A stretch of 32,337 nucleotides of DNA from an uncultured Acidimicrobiaceae bacterium (lineage in GTDB: Bacteria > Actinomycetota > Acidimicrobiia > Acidimicrobiales > Ilumatobacteraceae), in contig CAIZMV010000205.1 of assembly GCA_903934195.1 (NCBI GenBank), positions 1 to 32,337 on the forward strand. Direction: 5' to 3'. Numbering within the stretch: position 1 is the stretch's first letter; every line of letters starts with the position of its first letter. Below are positions 12,523-20,860 of the stretch, one piece after another. Both the position numbers and the translations under genes were made by a program. Below the pieces are notes generated by a model. It was given only the letters and a program-made list of their open reading frames with translations, searched no databases and was not told where the DNA came from.

Positions 12523-13713
12523 ATGTCGACATCCCCCACGACCCAACCCCGTATCTCAACCCCCACAGGCTTTGCCGCACTCGGCGTGCCAGACAATGTG
12601 GATCAGGGTTTAGCGGCAGCCGGTTTCTCCGCTCCCTTTGCCATCCAAACCGAAGCCATCCCCGTAGCAATGCGCGGGCTTGATGTGTGCGGCCGAGCCA
12701 GAACAGGTTCAGGCAAGACACTTGCTTTTGGTGTTCCGATGTTGGCTCGCGCCGACAAATTCGCGCGTGTGCGTGCGCCACGTGGTCTTGTATTGGTTCC
12801 TACTCGCGAGCTCGCATTGCAAGTAGCAGAAGTGTTGCAACCGATTGGTAAAGAGTGCGACCGTGTGATCTTGCCTGTCTATGGCGGCGCATCACGTGAT
12901 GATCAAATTGATGCTCTTGAAAAAGGCGTTGACATGATTGTCGCAACGCCATTGCGTTTGATCGACCTTATGAAGGCCGGTGAACTTGTTCTTGACGATA
13001 TTCAAGTTGTCACGCTTGATGAAGCTGACCGTATGGCAGACGATGGGTTTACGCCACAAGTTGAATGGATCCTGCGCCACGTAACGGGCGATCACCAGAC
13101 AATGTTGTTTTCCGCAACACTTGACGGCCAAGTAGGCAATCTTGTGAAGCGTTACATGAAGTCGCCTGAAGAAGTGTCTATTGATTCACCAACAGACACT
13201 GTTGGCACAATGCACCATTTGTTCCTCGGTGTTCACAAACTCGACAAAGACAAGGTTGTTGCTGCCATTGCAACCTCCGCCGGAAAAACTGTGGTGTTCT
13301 GCGACACAAAGCGTTTATGCGACCGCGTGACTGAGCATCTGCAAGACCTTGGTATCAATGCCCTTGCAATACACGGTGATCTCACCCAAGCAGCACGTGA
13401 AAAAGCAATTGTTCGATTCACCAATAATGAATTGCTCGTGTTGGTTGCAACAGATGTTGCTGCACGCGGAATCGACATTGATGATGTCGCAGTGGTTATT
13501 CACTACGTACCACCAATTGATTCAAAGACGTACTTGCATCGCTCTGGTCGTACTGCGCGTGCCGGACGTGACGGCTGGGCTGTCACTCTTGCTGAATACA
13601 ACCAGCACACAACGTGCCGCATTATTCAGCGTGCATTGCGTTTAGAAACGAACCCACCAATCGAGATCTTCTCGAACGATGAGCGTCTCAAAACTCTCGA
13701 TTCTTTTCTGTAG
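12523..13713 (+). CDS. DEAD-box ATP-dependent RNA helicase
   Basis: 396-aa RNA helicase core of the RhlE/DeaD group, cytoplasmic, unwinding RNA duplexes in ribosome assembly or mRNA turnover. All motifs are readable in order: Q motif (FSAPFAIQTEAI), Walker A (ARTGSGKT), Ia (PTRELALQ), Ib (TPLRLID, with Leu where Gly is usual), DEAD (LDEADRMAD), SAT, motif V (VATDVAARGIDI) and motif VI (HRSGRTARAG). It ends shortly after the second RecA domain, with no basic C-terminal tail or RNA-binding extension, so it is a minimal enzyme. The start at 12523 fits a leaderless promoter. The gene is monocistronic or followed by the small protein gene at 13790. Confidence 0.93.
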   Translation: MSTSPTTQPRISTPTGFAALGVPDNVDQGLAAAGFSAPFAIQTEAIPVAMRGLDVCGRARTGSGKTLAFGVPMLARADKFARVRAPRGLVLVPTRELALQVAEVLQPIGKECDRVILPVYGGASRDDQIDALEKGVDMIVATPLRLIDLMKAGELVLDDIQVVTLDEADRMADDGFTPQVEWILRHVTGDHQTMLFSATLDGQVGNLVKRYMKSPEEVSIDSPTDTVGTMHHLFLGVHKLDKDKVVAAIATSAGKTVVFCDTKRLCDRVTEHLQDLGINALAIHGDLTQAAREKAIVRFTNNELLVLVATDVAARGIDIDDVAVVIHYVPPIDSKTYLHRSGRTARAGRDGWAVTLAEYNQHTTCRIIQRALRLETNPPIEIFSNDERLKTLDSFL

Positions 13714-13789
13714 TCCTTCCATATCGCCGTAGTTGCGGTGCACATCTCAATTAGTTCTGGTTATCGAGACCATTAGGGAATGGAGATGT

Positions 13790-14044
13790 ATGGTGGTGAA
13801 CGAACGCGACAGACTCAAATTGGCGCATCGATTACAAGGTCTAATGGGCGAGGAGGCGACAATTCTTATGGAACATCTTCCATATGGCGGCATCGCCGGC
13901 ATCGTTTCTAAGGATGATCTCGTGCTCTTTAAGGCCGAGATACGCGCTGAGATATACAAAGCGTTGAATTCGCAGACCTTGAAGATCATCACGGTAATGA
14001 CAGCCCTCAATGGGTTGATGTTTGCCGGACTCAAATGGGGCTAA
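13790..14044 (+). CDS. small tail-anchored coiled-coil protein
   Basis: 84 aa. A charged helical N-terminal part (NERDRLKLAHRLQGLMGEEATILMEHL) is followed by a second helix (DDLVLFKAEIRAEIYKAL) and a C-terminal hydrophobic segment (TLKIITVMTALNGLMFAGLK) that should insert in the membrane, leaving the rest in the cytoplasm. The gene lies between the helicase and the convergent leuD, whose stop is 15 bases away. The start may be ATG 13790 or the GTG codons at 13793/13796; GGAGA sits just upstream and its spacing slightly favours the GTG at 13793. An upstream in-frame start at 13733 is unlikely. Function unknown; I recall similar small proteins in other Actinobacteria but cannot name a family. 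Confidence 0.65.
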   Translation: MVVNERDRLKLAHRLQGLMGEEATILMEHLPYGGIAGIVSKDDLVLFKAEIRAEIYKALNSQTLKIITVMTALNGLMFAGLKWG

Positions 14045-14059
14045 ACCCCCACGTAACGT

Positions 14060-14647
14060 TTACTTGTTCAGCCAGGCTGGGCGATTTTTCTCGTACGACG
14101 TGATGTCATCTGCATGGGTCATGGTGATACCAATGTCGTCGAGACCATTTAAGAAGCGGTGTTGTGTTGGTGCATCCATTGGGAAGCTCTCTTTGAAACC
14201 AGCTGATGGAACTTCAACTGTAAGACGTTCCATATCAACTGTGATTTCCGTAGTGGAATCAGCTTCGATCAGTTCCCACAGTTTCTCTACTGCTGCCTGA
14301 GGCAAGATGACTGGTGCAAGACCATTCTTTGTGCAGTTGTTGCGGAAGATGTCAGAGAAGCTCGGCGCAATCACTGCATCAAACCCGTATTGCTGAATTG
14401 CCCACACTGCATGTTCACGTGAAGAGCCAACACCAAAGCTTGGGCCAGCAACAAGAATTGTTGCACCAGAATACTTTTCATCGTTCAATACGAAACTGCG
14501 ATCATCGCGCCAGGTTGAGAACAACCCTGCTTCAAATCCGGTGCGCTCGACGCGCTTCAACCACTCTGCAGGAATGATTTGGTCGGTATCAACATCGCTG
14601 CGCTTTAAGGGCACTGCACGACCTGTGACGATATGTACTGATTTCAT
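14060..14647 (-). CDS. leuD: 3-isopropylmalate dehydratase small subunit
   Basis: 195 aa swivel-domain subunit that pairs with LeuC to isomerise 2- to 3-isopropylmalate. By family knowledge it also isomerises citramalate in pathways that use CimA. The conserved beginning ([15 protein letters not shown]) and the substrate-specificity segment ([17 protein letters not shown]), followed by NNCTKNGL, are typical. Its ATG overlaps the leuC stop as ATGA, implying coupled translation and equal subunit supply. It is the last gene of the leuCD unit. Confidence 0.96.
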   Translation of the reverse strand: MKSVHIVTGRAVPLKRSDVDTDQIIPAEWLKRVERTGFEAGLFSTWRDDRSFVLNDEKYSGATILVAGPSFGVGSSREHAVWAIQQYGFDAVIAPSFSDIFRNNCTKNGLAPVILPQAAVEKLWELIEADSTTEITVDMERLTVEVPSAGFKESFPMDAPTQHRFLNGLDDIGITMTHADDITSYEKNRPAWLNK

Positions 14648-16047
14648 TTCAAATCTCCTGGGCTTGCGAAGTGTCCGGCAACAGCGGTTGCTGCAGCAAC
14701 GGCGGGCGAGACAAGGTGTGTGCGGCCACCGCGACCTTGACGTCCCTCAAAGTTTCTGTTGCTTGTGCTGGCGGCGCGCTCGCCTGGTGCCAACTTGTCA
14801 GGGTTCATCGCGAGACACATACTGCATCCTGGTTCACGAAAGTCAACACCAGCTGCGATCAGAATTTTGTCGAGACCTTCGGCGATTGCTTGGTTTCGCA
14901 CGGCATGACTGCCGGGAACAACCATTGCGCGCTTCACGGTGACAGTGCGACCTTTGAATACTGCAGCTGCTGCGCGAATGTCTTCGATACGGCCATTGGT
15001 GCATGAACCAATGAACACAGTGTCAACAGGAACATCACGCATATTCATACCGGCAGTAAGCCCCATGTATTCAAGTGCGCGGCTAATTGTGTTTGCACTT
15101 GTTTCATCAGGTGCATCTGCTGGCGACGGAATGATTCCGTTGATGGGAAGTACTTGAGCGGGGTTTGTTCCCCAACTGACATGTGGAGACAACGTTGCTG
15201 CGTCGATGACGACTTCAACATCAAACTGTGCGCCGTCGTCTGTGCGAAGGTCCTTCCATGCTGCGACTGCTGCATCCCAATCGGCACCCTTCGGTGCATG
15301 TTCACGACCTTTGAGGTACTCAAATGTCGTTTCGTCTGGTGCAATAAGGCCAGCCTTTGCGCCTGCTTCGATACTCATGTTGCAGACCGTCATGCGGCCT
15401 TCCATTGAGAGGGCACGAATAGCGGAACCGCGGTATTCAATGACGTGGCCGATGCCGCCACCAGTTCCGATCTTGCCGATGATGGCAAGGATGATGTCTT
15501 TAGCGGTAACGCCTTCTGGTGCATCGCCTTCCACAGTGATGGACATCCACTTTGGACGTGACTGAGGAAGAGTCTGTGTTGCAAGAACGTGTTCCACTTC
15601 GCTGGTGCCGATTCCGAATGCAAGTGCACCGAAAGCGCCGTGAGTAGCAGTGTGGCTATCTCCACAAACAATCGTCATGCCAGGAAGAGTGCGGCCTTGT
15701 TCAGGTCCGATGACATGAACGATTCCCTGATTCGGGTCTCCCATTGGAAACAGTGTGAATCCGTATTCCGCTGCGTTGTCGCGAAGTACTTGCACTTGCT
15801 TTGCTGAGATTGGATCTGCAATTGGCAAATGGATATCAGCTGTCGGAACGTTGTGGTCTTCAGTTGCAACAGTGAGGTCAGGACGGCGCAGTGGGCGACC
15901 TGTCAGGCGTAAGCCGTCAAATGCCTGAGGGCTTGTTACTTCATGAACAAGGTGAAGGTCGATGTAGAGCAGGTCTGCATCTCCTGCAGCGCTGTGAACA
16001 ACATGTTGGTCCCATACTTTTTGCGCAAGGGTCATTGGATTCGACAT
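14644..16047 (-). CDS. leuC: 3-isopropylmalate dehydratase large subunit
   Basis: 467-aa aconitase-family subunit carrying the [4Fe-4S] cluster. The Fe-S ligands are visible in GSCTNGR and in GCSMC, together with the substrate motif [20 protein letters not shown] and the RPKWM segment. The ATG at 16047 is preceded by GAAAGGA at good spacing. A TATATT -10 (16074-16069) gives a 5' UTR of about 15 bases, leaving no room for an attenuator, so control is probably by the divergent IclR-family protein. leuCD can serve leucine synthesis and, with CimA present, isoleucine synthesis from citramalate. Confidence 0.97.
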   Translation of the reverse strand: MSNPMTLAQKVWDQHVVHSAAGDADLLYIDLHLVHEVTSPQAFDGLRLTGRPLRRPDLTVATEDHNVPTADIHLPIADPISAKQVQVLRDNAAEYGFTLFPMGDPNQGIVHVIGPEQGRTLPGMTIVCGDSHTATHGAFGALAFGIGTSEVEHVLATQTLPQSRPKWMSITVEGDAPEGVTAKDIILAIIGKIGTGGGIGHVIEYRGSAIRALSMEGRMTVCNMSIEAGAKAGLIAPDETTFEYLKGREHAPKGADWDAAVAAWKDLRTDDGAQFDVEVVIDAATLSPHVSWGTNPAQVLPINGIIPSPADAPDETSANTISRALEYMGLTAGMNMRDVPVDTVFIGSCTNGRIEDIRAAAAVFKGRTVTVKRAMVVPGSHAVRNQAIAEGLDKILIAAGVDFREPGCSMCLAMNPDKLAPGERAASTSNRNFEGRQGRGGRTHLVSPAVAAATAVAGHFASPGDLK

Positions 16048-16063
16048 AGGGGTTCCTTTCGGA

Positions 16064-16080
16064 ATCTCAATATATGGGAT
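16064..16080. promoter_or_regulatory. candidate operator between leuC and the IclR-family regulator
   Basis: ATCTCA-ATATA-TGGGAT is an imperfect 17-bp palindrome (half-sites agree at 5 of 6 positions). It covers the leuC -10 (TATATT, minus, 16069-16074) and touches the regulator's -10 (TACACT, 16080-16085), so one bound dimer could control both genes. Binding is inferred. Confidence 0.45.
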
Positions 16081-16085
16081 ACACT
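16080..16085 (+). promoter_or_regulatory. -10 element TACACT for the IclR-family gene
   Basis: TACACT ends exactly nine bases before ATG 16095, the leaderless spacing seen elsewhere in the window. It supports 16095 as the start, because the alternative ATG at 16074 lies upstream of this element. Confidence 0.5.
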
Positions 16086-16094
16086 TCCCAACTA

Positions 16095-16745
16095 ATGGAC
16101 AGCGTATCAGGAGTCGGAGTTCTCGACAAGGCCTTTGTGGTGATGAATGCGCTTGTCACGCGCCCACTGAGTTTGGCTGAAGTAATTGATGCGACAGATA
16201 TTCCACGAGCAACATGTCATCGTCTTTTGTCTGCCCTCGAACATCATGGTGCTGTGCGTCGCAATAACGACGGTTTGTATTGTCTCGGCCCAACCCTTCT
16301 TGGTCTCGGTAGGGGTGCTGCAGTTCAGTTTCCATTCTTGGAGAGAGCACGTGAAGTTGCAACGGAACTACGTGATCGCACAGGTGAAAGCGTTCAGGTT
16401 TTTATTGCAGAAACAGACGGGCGACGATGTGTGGTGTCGCTCGAGTCTCCAAATGGTTTGCGTTGGATTGTGCCAGAAGGTGCATTGTTTCCCTTGACAC
16501 GTGGATCAGCCGGTCGTGTGCTCACAGGCTCACGCCTTAGTGCGGCCGGCTGGATTGAATCAGTCGAAGAACGCGTGAAAGGTGTTGCGTCGGTGAGTGC
16601 TCCGATAATTGATATCGATGGCACAGTGATTGCTGCAGTGTCCATATCAGGGCCGCTTGAACGCATGAGCACAAGTCCTGGGGCAAAATTTGGCGCCATT
16701 GTTGTTCGGGGTGCAAAAACTTTGTCAGATTTTTTGGCTTCGTAA
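16095..16745 (+). CDS. ndgR: IclR-family regulator, LtbR/NdgR type
   Basis: 216-aa transcription factor with an N-terminal winged helix (recognition region [16 protein letters not shown], about residues 35-50) and a C-terminal IclR effector domain ([26 protein letters not shown]). The N-terminus SGVGVLDKA and the position divergent from leuCD match NdgR of Streptomyces and LtbR of Corynebacterium, which control leuCD and other amino acid genes. I therefore infer control of leuCD and itself through the operator at 16064-16080. ATG 16095 was chosen over ATG 16074 because the protein family starts here and a -10 element fits it. The effector is unknown, possibly a leucine-pathway metabolite. Confidence 0.85.
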   Translation: MDSVSGVGVLDKAFVVMNALVTRPLSLAEVIDATDIPRATCHRLLSALEHHGAVRRNNDGLYCLGPTLLGLGRGAAVQFPFLERAREVATELRDRTGESVQVFIAETDGRRCVVSLESPNGLRWIVPEGALFPLTRGSAGRVLTGSRLSAAGWIESVEERVKGVASVSAPIIDIDGTVIAAVSISGPLERMSTSPGAKFGAIVVRGAKTLSDFLAS

Positions 16746-16783
16746 TTGCCAAGGTGTGGAGACGGATCCACACATTGCAATTA
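16743..16783 (+). repeat. 41-bp interrupted palindrome bridging two genes
   Basis: TAATTGC (16743-16749) pairs with GCAATTA (16777-16783), and inside it GTGTGGA (754-760) pairs with TCCACAC (767-773) around GACGGA. The outer left arm begins on the TAA stop of the regulator gene and the outer right arm ends on the A of the next gene's ATG. There is no T-run, so a simple intrinsic terminator is unlikely. Confidence 0.6.
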
Positions 16784-17283
16784 TGGATACAGAACTACCA
16801 GAACCAATTCACGGCCTTCCTGACATCACAGATGTAGCGGTGGGCGTGGAAGAGAAATTGCACACCATGATCGATTCATTTGAATTACCTGGTGCTCGTT
16901 TGTATGGCGTGAACTGTGCATCACGACCAACATCTGAACCAAACATGTGCTTATTGGCACAGCATCCAGATGTCTATGAACTTCTCGATGCGCCGTCGAG
17001 TGCCCTAGCCCGAATGTTTGATGCAGCAGCGGTGGTGACAACAGGTTGGGCTGCACCCTTGCGACCTGATGGCACTATCGAGGGTGCGCCTAGCGAACAT
17101 GCACTGCGAAGGCGTGTACGTCTGGTTGTAGTGGTTGCAGATAACGGAGTGGCCAGTGCCTTGCGGTTTGCTGATGAGCCAGATGAGGTGGTGACAGACC
17201 CGGGTTCGGCAACGGGCTCACTTGCAGAAGCGATTACTCGTTTCTGGTTTGATCCACCCATTACGTTGGCAGCAAACTCATAG
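16783..17283 (+). CDS. conserved-looking hypothetical protein
   Basis: 166-aa soluble, acidic protein beginning MDTELPEPIHGLPDI. It has no signal peptide, membrane segment or motif I recognise. A mixed alpha/beta domain is likely, with a hydrophobic strand (RRRVRLVVVVADNGVASALRF) near the middle-to-end and a short C-terminal helix. It has two Cys (NCAS, MCLL), not in a metal-binding arrangement. The frame extends upstream to 16690 inside the regulator gene, but ATG 16783 follows the intergenic hairpin and gives a compact gene. It lies between the leuCD regulator and nadABC; whether it shares a transcript with nadABC is unclear because nadA has its own promoter-like element. Function unknown. 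Confidence 0.65.
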   Translation: MDTELPEPIHGLPDITDVAVGVEEKLHTMIDSFELPGARLYGVNCASRPTSEPNMCLLAQHPDVYELLDAPSSALARMFDAAAVVTTGWAAPLRPDGTIEGAPSEHALRRRVRLVVVVADNGVASALRFADEPDEVVTDPGSATGSLAEAITRFWFDPPITLAANS

Positions 17284-17289
17284 AGAACG

Positions 17290-17311
17290 TGCGCCGTTTC
17301 ACAAGGGCGCA
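17290..17311. repeat. inverted repeat upstream of nadA
   Basis: TGCGCC (17290-17295) and GGCGCA (17306-17311) are perfect 6-base arms around a 10-base spacer. They end 18 bases before the nadA -10, so they overlap the -35 region. It may be an operator for NAD-pathway control, or a weak terminator of the preceding gene (no T-run). Confidence 0.4.
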
Positions 17312-17329
17312 ATTACGTAAAGTGCCTCC

Positions 17330-17335
17330 TAACCT
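17330..17335 (+). promoter_or_regulatory. -10 element TAACCT for nadABC
   Basis: TAACCT, in the same CTAACCTTG context as the gltX promoter, ends six bases before the nadA GTG start at 17342. No Shine-Dalgarno is present, suggesting a leaderless or near-leaderless mRNA. Confidence 0.5.
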
Positions 17336-17341
17336 TGATGC

Positions 17342-18316
17342 GTGACCGAGTACAGCACAGCATGGGCCGAACGAATCAGGACATTGGCGGCCGAAAAGGA
17401 CGCAGTCATTCTGGCGCACAACTATCAAGTTCCAGAGATTCAAGATGTTGCTCACCACGTTGGTGACTCGCTAGCTCTCTCGCGTATCGCTGCAACAGTT
17501 CCACAGTCGACCATCATTTTCTGTGGCGTTCATTTCATGGCAGAGACCGCAAAGATTTTGTCGTACGACAAGACAATTCTTATTCCAGATGAACGAGCTG
17601 GTTGTTCATTGGCTGACACCATCACCGCAGATCAATTGCGTGAGTGGAAGGCACAACACCCTGGCGCAGTTGTCGTTAGTTATGTCAACACCACAGCTGC
17701 AGTAAAAGCAGAGACTGATATTTGCTGTACCAGTTCAAACGCCGTGGAAGTTGTTGCATCGATTCCAGCAGATACGCCCATCTTGTTTTGCCCTGATCAA
17801 TTTCTTGGAGCACACGTACAACGCCAAACAAAGCGAACCAACATGCACATATGGATGGGTGAGTGCCACGTTCACGCTGGCATCAATGGTCAAGATTTGA
17901 AGTCAATGGTTGAAGCTGAACCAGATGCAGAACTTTTTGTGCACCCAGAATGCGGATGTGCAACGAGCGCTCTGTACTTGGCAAGCGAAGGTGTGGTGCC
18001 AGCAGAACGCACACACATTCTTTCCACGGGCGCAATGTTGGATGCAGCTCGCACAACAAAAGCACGAAAAGTTCTTGTCGCTACAGAGACCGGAATGCTT
18101 CACCAATTGCGCAAAGTGAATGTGACGACAGAATTCCAAGCAGTCAATCGGGCAGCTGTGTGCAAATACATGAAGATGATTACGCCTGAAAAACTAGAGC
18201 ATTCCTTAATGCATGGAAATGACGTAGTTGATATTCCACGTGACATTGCAGACAAAGCACGCCTGTCGGTTGAACGCATGATTGCAATTGGCACACCTTC
18301 TCGTGTCGGCGAATAA
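17342..18316 (+). CDS. nadA: quinolinate synthase A
   Basis: Condenses iminoaspartate with dihydroxyacetone phosphate to quinolinate, the second step of de novo NAD synthesis. 324 aa with a GTG start. Expected family segments are present: [19 protein letters not shown] near the N-terminus, and the three cluster-ligand regions [16 protein letters not shown] and the C-terminal VCKYMKMIT, plus HPECGC. The last motif is usually written CPNMK; here the Cys and MK remain but the middle differs. It is the first gene of nadA-nadB-nadC, with the nadB start inside its 3' end. Confidence 0.95.
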   Translation: MTEYSTAWAERIRTLAAEKDAVILAHNYQVPEIQDVAHHVGDSLALSRIAATVPQSTIIFCGVHFMAETAKILSYDKTILIPDERAGCSLADTITADQLREWKAQHPGAVVVSYVNTTAAVKAETDICCTSSNAVEVVASIPADTPILFCPDQFLGAHVQRQTKRTNMHIWMGECHVHAGINGQDLKSMVEAEPDAELFVHPECGCATSALYLASEGVVPAERTHILSTGAMLDAARTTKARKVLVATETGMLHQLRKVNVTTEFQAVNRAAVCKYMKMITPEKLEHSLMHGNDVVDIPRDIADKARLSVERMIAIGTPSRVGE

Positions 18317-19940
18317 TCACGTTCCCAGTCAACTGGCAGCTCCCGAACCAACATGGTCGGTTGAGACCGATGTTGTAGTTCTTGGCTCTGGTGCTGCCGG
18401 ATTATCAGCGGCACTTGCAATGCGTCCGGTACGCGATGTTCTACTGATAACTAAAGACACTCTTGACGCTGGCAGTACAAACTGGGCACAAGGTGGTTTG
18501 GCAGCGGTACTTGACCCGAACGACTCCATTGAAAACCATGTGCAAGACACATTGGATGCTGGTGCTGGCCTATGCGATGAACAGGCTGTGCGTACTTTGG
18601 CGACTGAAGCACCGACTGCAATTCGTTACCTCATGGAACTAGGTGCGTCATTTGACCCTGGTCTACACGAAGGTGTTGCACTGACCCGCGAGGGTGGGCA
18701 TTCACACCGTCGCATCGTTCATGCAGGTGGCGACCAGTCGGGTGCAGAAGTGCAACGCACCCTTGATGAATCAGTGCGTATGGCCGGCGTGCACGTAGTT
18801 GAACGAGCATTTGGTCTTGATCTTGTAATTGGCCGCACCTCTGAAGGAACTCGTGCAGTCACCGGAGTAAAAGTCGCAATGCTCGACAGCAGTGGTGGCG
18901 TGCAAAGTGTCGGCATTGTCAATGCTCGTGCAGTCATTGTTGCCACCGGTGGTTATGGGCAGGTGTACGCATCAACTTCAAACCCATCTGCAGTAACGGG
19001 TGACGGAATTGCACTTGCTTTACGCGCTGGTTTAGAAGCAAGCGATCTTGAGTTCATTCAGTTTCACCCCACAGTTCTGTGGCGTGGAAGTGAAGCAACC
19101 GGTCAGCAAGCCTTAATCAGTGAAGCTGTACGTGGAGAAGGCGGCATTCTTCTTGATGCAGCCGGACAGCGAGTGATGAAGGGCGTGCACCCTCAAGAAG
19201 ATTTAGCGCCACGTGACATTGTCGCGGCTGCAATTAGTGAACGCATGGCACAAGCCCCTGCAGGTGTTGATGACCATGTGTATCTGGATGCTCGACATAT
19301 CGAGAAATTCGAAGAGCGATTTCCTTCAATCACGGCCTCATGCCTCGATGCTGGCATCGACCCCCGAACTGAACTGATTCCTGTAGCCCCTGCTGCCCAT
19401 TACGTGTGTGGTGGAGTGAAAGCAACATTGAATGGCACTACTGCACTGCAAGGCTTGTATGTAGTTGGTGAAGCTGCCTGCACAGGTGTGCACGGAGCAA
19501 ACAGACTTGCATCAAACAGTCTTACTGAGGGTGTTGTTGCCGGTACCCGGGTTGGTCGAGCACTCAGTTGGTCGTTGCCACCAGTTGCAACACCCGACGA
19601 TGCCGAGACTCAGGGCGCACTGATTGATTCGTATCACCGCACAGCATTGCGATCAGCAATGTCGAAGTATGTAGGTGTGCTGCGAACTCCAGAGGGACTT
19701 AACTCTGCTTCACGAATCTTGAATACCTTGTCATCAAACATGTCAGCAACAGTCGTTCCAACTCGGAAAGCTTTTGAAGCAACGAACATGCTCACTATTG
19801 CAATGGCAGTAGTAGAAGCGGCAAAGACGCGTACTGAAAGTCGTGGATGCCATAGGCGCATAGATTTTGATGCTCCGAGCGATTCATGGAATCATCACTT
19901 GTCGTGCCACATTGTTGATGGTCAGATTGAGGTGAAGTAA
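18303..19940 (+). CDS. nadB: L-aspartate oxidase
   Basis: FAD enzyme that oxidises L-aspartate to iminoaspartate, the substrate of NadA. 545 aa from the GTG at 18303, which overlaps the end of nadA by 14 bases; an in-frame TTG at 18282 is the alternative and neither has a clear Shine-Dalgarno. It shows the dinucleotide-binding motif [16 protein letters not shown] at about 24-39, the succinate-dehydrogenase-like segments [12 protein letters not shown] and [12 protein letters not shown], the active-site region [11 protein letters not shown] and the FAD-binding end [19 protein letters not shown] helical C-terminal domain follows. The stop TAA overlaps the nadC ATG as TAATG. Confidence 0.95.
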   Translation: MSANNHVPSQLAAPEPTWSVETDVVVLGSGAAGLSAALAMRPVRDVLLITKDTLDAGSTNWAQGGLAAVLDPNDSIENHVQDTLDAGAGLCDEQAVRTLATEAPTAIRYLMELGASFDPGLHEGVALTREGGHSHRRIVHAGGDQSGAEVQRTLDESVRMAGVHVVERAFGLDLVIGRTSEGTRAVTGVKVAMLDSSGGVQSVGIVNARAVIVATGGYGQVYASTSNPSAVTGDGIALALRAGLEASDLEFIQFHPTVLWRGSEATGQQALISEAVRGEGGILLDAAGQRVMKGVHPQEDLAPRDIVAAAISERMAQAPAGVDDHVYLDARHIEKFEERFPSITASCLDAGIDPRTELIPVAPAAHYVCGGVKATLNGTTALQGLYVVGEAACTGVHGANRLASNSLTEGVVAGTRVGRALSWSLPPVATPDDAETQGALIDSYHRTALRSAMSKYVGVLRTPEGLNSASRILNTLSSNMSATVVPTRKAFEATNMLTIAMAVVEAAKTRTESRGCHRRIDFDAPSDSWNHHLSCHIVDGQIEVK

Positions 19941-20860
19941 TGGACATGTATTCACTGACAACAGAAACTGGTGCATTACTGGTTGCTGGTGGTTTGAACC
20001 CGATGTACATCGAAGATGTCATTGAGAACACAATCTTGGAAGATCTCGATGGTGGTATTGATGTCACGTCGGTAGCCACTGTTCCGTTTGAACAGCGCAG
20101 TATTGCCACATTCGGAACAAGGGCTGATGGCTGTGTTTCTGGTTTGGTCATCGCAGCCGCTGTAGTTGAAATGGTGTGTGGCCCGCATGCGAGTTCTATT
20201 GATTATCTCCATAACGATGGTGAACGAGTGCACGCCGGCGAAGTTCTGATGAAAGTGGTGGCACCAACCCAGTTGTTGTTGACAGCCGAGCGCACAGCAC
20301 TGAATCTGCTGTGCCATTTGTCGGGTATTGCTACGGCTACTGCTTCTTGGGTAGATGCAGTTGCAGGCACTGGCGCAATCATTCGCGACACACGCAAGAC
20401 AACGCCTGGCCTACGTGCGCTTGAGAAATATGCAGTGCGTTGCGGAGGCGGGCAAAACCATCGAATGAGCCTTAGTGATGCTGCTCTCGTGAAAGATAAC
20501 CACATTGTTGCCGCGGGTGGAGTTGCTGAAGCTTTTGCCAAGGTGCGCGCACTTGCAGATTCCTTGCCAATAGAAATTGAAGTGGACACTCTTGAACAAC
20601 TGCAAGTCGCACTAGATGCAGGCGCCAATGTTGTGTTGCTTGACAATATGCCACCTGCCGTTATGAAAGAGGCCGTGGCCATTTCGCAACGGCACACCGC
20701 AAGTACTGGCCACGCCGTGCTGTTGGAAGCTAGTGGTGGTCTAACTCTTGGCACTGCTCGAGCAGTTGCAGAAACGGGTGTTCATTTCATCAGTGTTGGC
20801 GGACTGACTCATTCATCGCCAATTCTTGATGTTGGTCTAGACCTTCAAACGATTGTTTAG
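19940..20860 (+). CDS. nadC: nicotinate-nucleotide pyrophosphorylase (quinolinate phosphoribosyltransferase)
   Basis: Converts quinolinate and PRPP to nicotinate mononucleotide, completing the pathway encoded by this operon. 306 aa. The diagnostic segments are RDTRKTTPGLRALEKYAV, CGGGQNHRMSLSDAALVKDNH, EVDTLEQ and LLDNM, covering the quinolinate- and PRPP-binding residues, with ASGG and SVGGLTHS at the end. It begins on the last base of the nadB stop. Its TAG stop is interleaved with the TAA of the convergent ABC1-kinase gene. Confidence 0.96.
   Translation: MDMYSLTTETGALLVAGGLNPMYIEDVIENTILEDLDGGIDVTSVATVPFEQRSIATFGTRADGCVSGLVIAAAVVEMVCGPHASSIDYLHNDGERVHAGEVLMKVVAPTQLLLTAERTALNLLCHLSGIATATASWVDAVAGTGAIIRDTRKTTPGLRALEKYAVRCGGGQNHRMSLSDAALVKDNHIVAAGGVAEAFAKVRALADSLPIEIEVDTLEQLQVALDAGANVVLLDNMPPAVMKEAVAISQRHTASTGHAVLLEASGGLTLGTARAVAETGVHFISVGGLTHSSPILDVGLDLQTIV

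Noticed and set aside
16074-16094. ATG 16074 as start of the IclR-family regulator
   Set aside because: It precedes the TACACT -10 element and adds seven residues not expected in the NdgR/LtbR family, which begins near SGVGVLDKA.
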